Below are positions 60,371 to 64,000 of a stretch of DNA of 64,000 nucleotides, piece by piece (position 1 is the first letter of the stretch; every line of letters starts with the position of its first letter). The stretch is from positions 82,074 through 146,073 of the forward strand of contig NZ_WIJP01000004.1 in the NCBI RefSeq assembly GCF_009496155.1, read 5' to 3'. Under the pieces are notes generated by a model, which worked only from the letters and a program-made list of their open reading frames with translations, made no database searches and was not told where the DNA came from. The DNA is from Streptococcus mitis (GTDB lineage Bacteria > Bacillota > Bacilli > Lactobacillales > Streptococcaceae). The translations under genes and the position numbers were made by a program.

Positions 60371-60800
60371 AAAGGCACGCCACGACTATACAATCGTAGA
60401 TACGCTAGAGGCAGGAATGGTCCTGACAGGAACTGAGATCAAGAGCGTTCGAGCAGCTCGAATCAATCTTAAGGACGGCTTTGCCCAAGTAAAAAATGGG
60501 GAAGTCTGGCTGAGTAATGTTCATATCGCACCTTACGAAGAGGGCAATATTTGGAACCAAGAACCAGAACGTCGCCGTAAACTCTTGCTCCATAAGAAAC
60601 AAATCCAAAAATTAGAACAAGAGACTAAAGGAACAGGAATGACACTGGTTCCCCTTAAGGTCTATATCAAAGATGGCTATGCCAAGCTCCTTTTAGGCCT
60701 AGCTAAAGGGAAGCATGACTATGATAAACGGGAGTCTATCAAACGACGTGAGCAGAATCGCGATATTGCGCGCGTGATGAAAGCTGTCAACCAGCGATAA
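60333..60800 (+). CDS. smpB: SsrA-binding protein SmpB
   Basis: 155 residues: [46 protein letters not shown] and a basic C-terminal tail ([21 protein letters not shown]). It brings tmRNA to stalled ribosomes. Starts inside the end of rnr, a conserved and functionally sensible pairing. AAGGAG at 60323. Confidence 0.97.
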
Positions 60801-60814
60801 AAAGAGGAATGAAA

Positions 60815-61675
60815 ATGGAAAAACTAGTTGCCTACAAACGCATGCCACTGTGGACTAAAGAGACCATGCCAGAGGCGGTTCAGCAAAAGCACAATACCAA
60901 GGTCGGAACTTGGGGCAAGATTACTGTTGTAAAAGGAGTTCTCAAATTTATTGAGTTGACAGAGGATGGCGAGGTTCTAGCTGAGCATCTCTTTGAAGCG
61001 GGGGCTGACAATCCAATGGCACAACCACAAGCTTGGCACCGAGTGGAGGCTGTAACAGACGATGTAGAATGGTATTTGGAATTTTATTGTAAACCTGAGG
61101 ATTATTTCCCGAAGAAATACAATACCAATCCTGTTCATTCAGAGGTTCTAGAGGCCATGCAAACAATAAAACCAGGGAAAGCCTTGGATTTGGGCTGTGG
61201 TCAGGGGCGTAATTCCCTCTTTCTAGCCCAGCAAGGTTTTGATGTGACAGCTGTGGATCAAAATGAACTGGCCCTTGAAATCTTGCAAAGCATTGTGGAA
61301 CAGGAAGATTTGGACATGCCTGTCGGTCTTTATGATATCAATTCAGCCAGTATTGGGCAAGCCTATGATTTCATCGTATCGACAGTTGTTCTCATGTTTC
61401 TGCAAGCAGACCGCATTCCTGCAATTATCAAAAACATACAGGAGCAAACCACTGTTGGTGGCTACAATCTTATCGTCTGTGCCATGGACACGGAGGATTA
61501 TCCTTGCTCAGTGAACTTCCCATTTACCTTTAAAGAAGGGGAATTGGCAGACTATTACAAGGATTGGGACTTGGTTAAGTACAATGAAAATCCAGGCCAT
61601 TTGCACCGTCGCGATGAAAATGGCAATCGTATTCAACTACGCTTTGCGACCATGCTAGCCAAGAAAATCAAGTAA
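60815..61675 (+). CDS. tehB: SAM-dependent methyltransferase TehB
   Basis: 286 residues. An N-terminal cupin-like domain (about 1-90, KRMPLWTKETMPEAVQQKH and WHRVEAVTDDVEWYLEFYC) and a C-terminal class I methyltransferase with motif I LDLGCGQGRNSLFLA. Related to tellurite-resistance TehB; the natural substrate is unclear. ATG 60815 is 7 bases after GAGG; the ATG at 60809 is too close to it. Confidence 0.92.
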   Translation: MEKLVAYKRMPLWTKETMPEAVQQKHNTKVGTWGKITVVKGVLKFIELTEDGEVLAEHLFEAGADNPMAQPQAWHRVEAVTDDVEWYLEFYCKPEDYFPKKYNTNPVHSEVLEAMQTIKPGKALDLGCGQGRNSLFLAQQGFDVTAVDQNELALEILQSIVEQEDLDMPVGLYDINSASIGQAYDFIVSTVVLMFLQADRIPAIIKNIQEQTTVGGYNLIVCAMDTEDYPCSVNFPFTFKEGELADYYKDWDLVKYNENPGHLHRRDENGNRIQLRFATMLAKKIK

Positions 61676-61684
61676 GCACACATG

Positions 61685-61713
61685 AAGATTAGGAATTTTC
61701 CTGATCTTTTTTT
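61685..61713 (+). terminator. Terminator after tehB
   Basis: AAGATTAGGA pairs with TCCTGATCTT (one G-U), then T-run. Confidence 0.85.
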
Positions 61714-61802
61714 AAATGCTAAATGTTACAAAAATTTAATATTTCTGACTATATGATTTTTATTTCAAAAAAATATATAATTATATCAAAAAAGATCCTT
61801 AA

Positions 61803-61822
61803 TATATATATATATATATATA
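61803..61822. repeat. (TA)10 dinucleotide run upstream of the second surface-protein gene
   Basis: Ten perfect TA units, 70 bases before the -10 of the following gene. The region before the first surface protein holds a similar but shorter TA core within its palindrome. Confidence 0.85.
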
Positions 61823-61862
61823 CGCATAAAATTATAATAGATTAAAAAATATGGAAAATGTT

Positions 61863-61928
61863 CTATTGAATTTTTATAGTAAAAGAGTATCATATAATAT
61901 GATAAAAAATTTTTTTGGAGGAAATTAA
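61863..61928 (+). promoter_or_regulatory. Promoter and binding site of the second surface-protein gene
   Basis: TATAAT (61893-61898) preceded by CTATTGA...TATAGTAAAAGAGTAT, matching the upstream block of the first surface-protein gene; TTGGAGGAAATTAA before ATG. Confidence 0.65.
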
Positions 61929-64000
61929 ATGTTTCATAAAGGTAAACACGATCGTGAAAAGCAATTACGTTTTTCTATTCGTAAGGTCAGCTTTGGTGCA
62001 GCTAGTGTCGCAGTAGCTGCATTGTTCATGTTTTTAGGAAATGGAGCAGTATCTGCTGCAGAGCAAGGAGTGCCTTCAACTAATGGGGAGACTCTAGCAC
62101 CGCAACCTAAAGATCAGAATGTCCAGAATGGGACCTACGAAGGGAACACAGTAGCAATTAGTCCTGCTGCAACAGTAGAGACAAATACTCAACCTTCAAC
62201 AGTTGAAAATAATCCTTCTCCAGAATCATCACCTCAGAAGGTGGAGACTCTAGATAAGAAAGAATTAACAGATTTAATCAAAGAAATTGATGGAAAGTTT
62301 GCTAAAGGAACCTATGCTACTAAAACAGAAGAAAGCGTTAACAATCTTAGAACTGTTTTAGAAGAAGCAAGAACAGTTTTAAATAATGCGAAAACACAAG
62401 CTGAATTATCACAAGCACAAGCTAAATTAGTTACAGCAACAACAAAATTACAAACAAAACCAGAAGAGAAAAAAGAAGCACCAGCAGTTGATACTACAAA
62501 TGGAAAAGATACTGTAGGTGTTAAAGCAACAAATACTGAAAAAGCAGCAGATACGAATTCAATCGCAAACTCAGGTTCTAGAGATGAACGTAATGGAAAA
62601 GCATTGGATAAAAATAATCCATTCCGTACAGGTACAACCCCTAGCACGACAGATGATACATCAGCAACTCAAGTATTTGATAATCCAGCAGAAGGTGCCG
62701 ATGTAAAAACCCTTTCAAATAAGTTGGAATCATTGCCTGAGACGATTCAGAACAATGAAAAAATTCAGGATATGAATGAACTTGGAAATGCTAAAAGGGT
62801 AGCTAAAGGACAAGTTCTTGAAATTGATGAATTTGGTGGTTGGAAAGCGATTAATCAACCAGATGGTACTGCGGGGAAATTTGCTATCGCAAGAAAAACA
62901 GAAAGCGGTGTTTTTCCAATTGAAACTGTAAATACAGTATATAATGATAGAGCAAAATCGTACGATACTTATGTAAAGGAACAAGCTTTTGATAGATCAA
63001 AAGACTATATGTTATTCCTAGGGAAAGTTAGAACTAGAGCTAGTCAATCAGAACAAACATTTAATGGTAGAGATTATCAAAGTACTGGTTTAGGCGCTAG
63101 TGATTCTTTTGCAATTAAGAAGTTTAGTGGGATTGAAAAAACTTTTAAAGCATATTCTCCAGAAACAGGTTCTAAGGTGAAAGTTGCCTTTAAAACAGGA
63201 TATACTGGAGATTTAAATGGTACAAAAGCAAAATACTTAGTTGAAGTAGTTTATCATCAGAAGGGTAGTGAAGTAAATGCTTATAAATATACTTTTGAGC
63301 CACAACCAAAAGGAGGAACTCTAAAAAATGATCACGGTATAGTAACATCAGCTAAGGATGGTACAGGAACAGAATATTTAAGAAGTAAGTTTAATAACCA
63401 TAATTTAAATAAAGATGAAGTAGAGGCGAAAATGGCTGAAGAAGCTAATAAGCCAAATGGTCAAGCCGGAATGTTTACAAGTTCAGATATAGATTTACCA
63501 GTAGGAGTTACTGAGTATACAGTTCGAATTAAAGTGACAGAAACAGAAAGAATGGGTATGGGATACCAGTCTCCATTGAGACATTATGCGTTACCTGTTA
63601 CAGGAACAGACTTTTCAATTGAACAAGATACAAAAAATATTGCGAAGGATTTACTACAGAGAATCTATAATAGATTAGTAGAACAAAAATCAGAAGATAC
63701 TAAGTGGTCTACTCCTGAAACTAAGGCTGCTTATGAAACAAAATTGACTGAGATTAATAATTTACTTAGTTCAGAAACAAGTACCACAAGTAAGTATAAA
63801 GAATCTGCCGAGTTATTGATTGAAAAGTATAAGTCTCTGAACAATAGAGATGAAATTGTTGCAGCAGCGAAAGCCGACTTGGCTCAAGCGGTAGAGGCAG
63901 AGAAGAATGAAATCAATGCCGATAACAGTTTGACAAGTGCAGCGAAAGCTGAAAAAGTTAAGGCTGTAGAAGCTAAGAAAACAGAAGAAGAAGCTAAGAT
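61929..64000 (+). CDS. YSIRK-signal surface protein, paralogue of the first (3' end beyond window)
   Basis: The frame from ATG 61929 is open to the window end (about 690 codons). N-terminus MFHKGKHDREKQLRFSIRKVSFGAASVAVAA is nearly the same as in the first surface protein. A helical segment (about 105-180), a Thr/Ser-rich spacer, then the same folded domain (GGWKAI...GKFAIARKTESGVFPIETVNTV, about 300-560). From about residue 635 start Lys/Ala/Glu-rich helical repeats (VAAAKADLAQAVEAEKNEI, SAAKAEKVKAVEAKK) of DUF1542-like type. An LPXTG anchor is expected downstream but not in view. Confidence 0.9.
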   Translation, partial: MFHKGKHDREKQLRFSIRKVSFGAASVAVAALFMFLGNGAVSAAEQGVPSTNGETLAPQPKDQNVQNGTYEGNTVAISPAATVETNTQPSTVENNPSPESSPQKVETLDKKELTDLIKEIDGKFAKGTYATKTEESVNNLRTVLEEARTVLNNAKTQAELSQAQAKLVTATTKLQTKPEEKKEAPAVDTTNGKDTVGVKATNTEKAADTNSIANSGSRDERNGKALDKNNPFRTGTTPSTTDDTSATQVFDNPAEGADVKTLSNKLESLPETIQNNEKIQDMNELGNAKRVAKGQVLEIDEFGGWKAINQPDGTAGKFAIARKTESGVFPIETVNTVYNDRAKSYDTYVKEQAFDRSKDYMLFLGKVRTRASQSEQTFNGRDYQSTGLGASDSFAIKKFSGIEKTFKAYSPETGSKVKVAFKTGYTGDLNGTKAKYLVEVVYHQKGSEVNAYKYTFEPQPKGGTLKNDHGIVTSAKDGTGTEYLRSKFNNHNLNKDEVEAKMAEEANKPNGQAGMFTSSDIDLPVGVTEYTVRIKVTETERMGMGYQSPLRHYALPVTGTDFSIEQDTKNIAKDLLQRIYNRLVEQKSEDTKWSTPETKAAYETKLTEINNLLSSETSTTSKYKESAELLIEKYKSLNNRDEIVAAAKADLAQAVEAEKNEINADNSLTSAAKAEKVKAVEAKKTEEEAK

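Overview
The window is a low-GC chromosomal segment from a mitis-group Streptococcus. It looks closer to S. mitis or S. pseudopneumoniae than to typical S. pneumoniae. Pointers are a pneumococcal-type BOX repeat, a choline-binding LytB, PavA, PmrA, a ComX-type box before comEA, pneumococcus-like extended -10 promoters, and, at the left edge, a cholesterol-dependent cytolysin with the end of a fucose-lectin domain (lectinolysin type, not pneumolysin). Species assignment is inference.

Layout. 0-5 kb: 3' part of the cytolysin gene, ilvE, an oligopeptide-binding lipoprotein and a DUF2969 gene. 5-9 kb: tRNA-Tyr, tRNA-Gln, rpsA, a free-methionine-sulfoxide reductase, dnaX and a small membrane protein. 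9-14.6 kb: the sufCDSUB Fe-S assembly operon, then a BOX element. 14.7-18.7 kb: PBP3 (dacA), an AI-2E-family permease and a complete IS30-family element. 18.8-24.3 kb: tuf, a DEAD-box helicase with a nonsense-mutated Gfo/Idh oxidoreductase, a YoaK-type membrane protein and rplU-prp-rpmA behind an L21 leader. 24.3-25.2 kb: a decayed stretch with a frameshifted lipoprotein and a possible integrase tail. 25.2-38.7 kb: LysR regulator-lspA-rluD, proBAC, tmk-holB-yabA-rsmI, trmFO, pyrH-frr, cvfB-yozE and phoH. 39-42.5 kb: an acetyltransferase and the DNA-uptake pair comEA-comEC. 43-45.1 kb: a YSIRK/LPXTG surface protein. 45.4-49.2 kb: infC-rpmI-rplT behind an L20 leader, gloA, and pyrK-pyrD behind a PyrR attenuator. 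49.3-53 kb: lytB and convergent pavA. 53-61.7 kb: a housekeeping run ybeY-dgkA-era-mutM-coaE-pmrA-rpmG-secG-rnr-smpB-tehB. 61.9 kb to the end: the 5' part of a second YSIRK surface protein, paralogous to the first.

How the genes work together. Most of the window is core metabolism and information processing, with control written into RNA leaders: L21, L20 and PyrR, plus an unexplained nested hairpin before trmFO. Host-facing genes are the cytolysin, LytB, PavA and the two surface proteins. Accessory change is small in scale: one IS, one BOX, two broken genes, and repeat loss or gain inside surface-protein genes.

I found no CRISPR array, prophage or obvious new multi-gene defence system. The least explained items are the 30-bp perfect palindrome carrying a ComX-box core on both strands before the first surface protein, the trmFO leader hairpin, the conserved promoter shared by the two surface-protein genes, and the apparent ATA start of infC.
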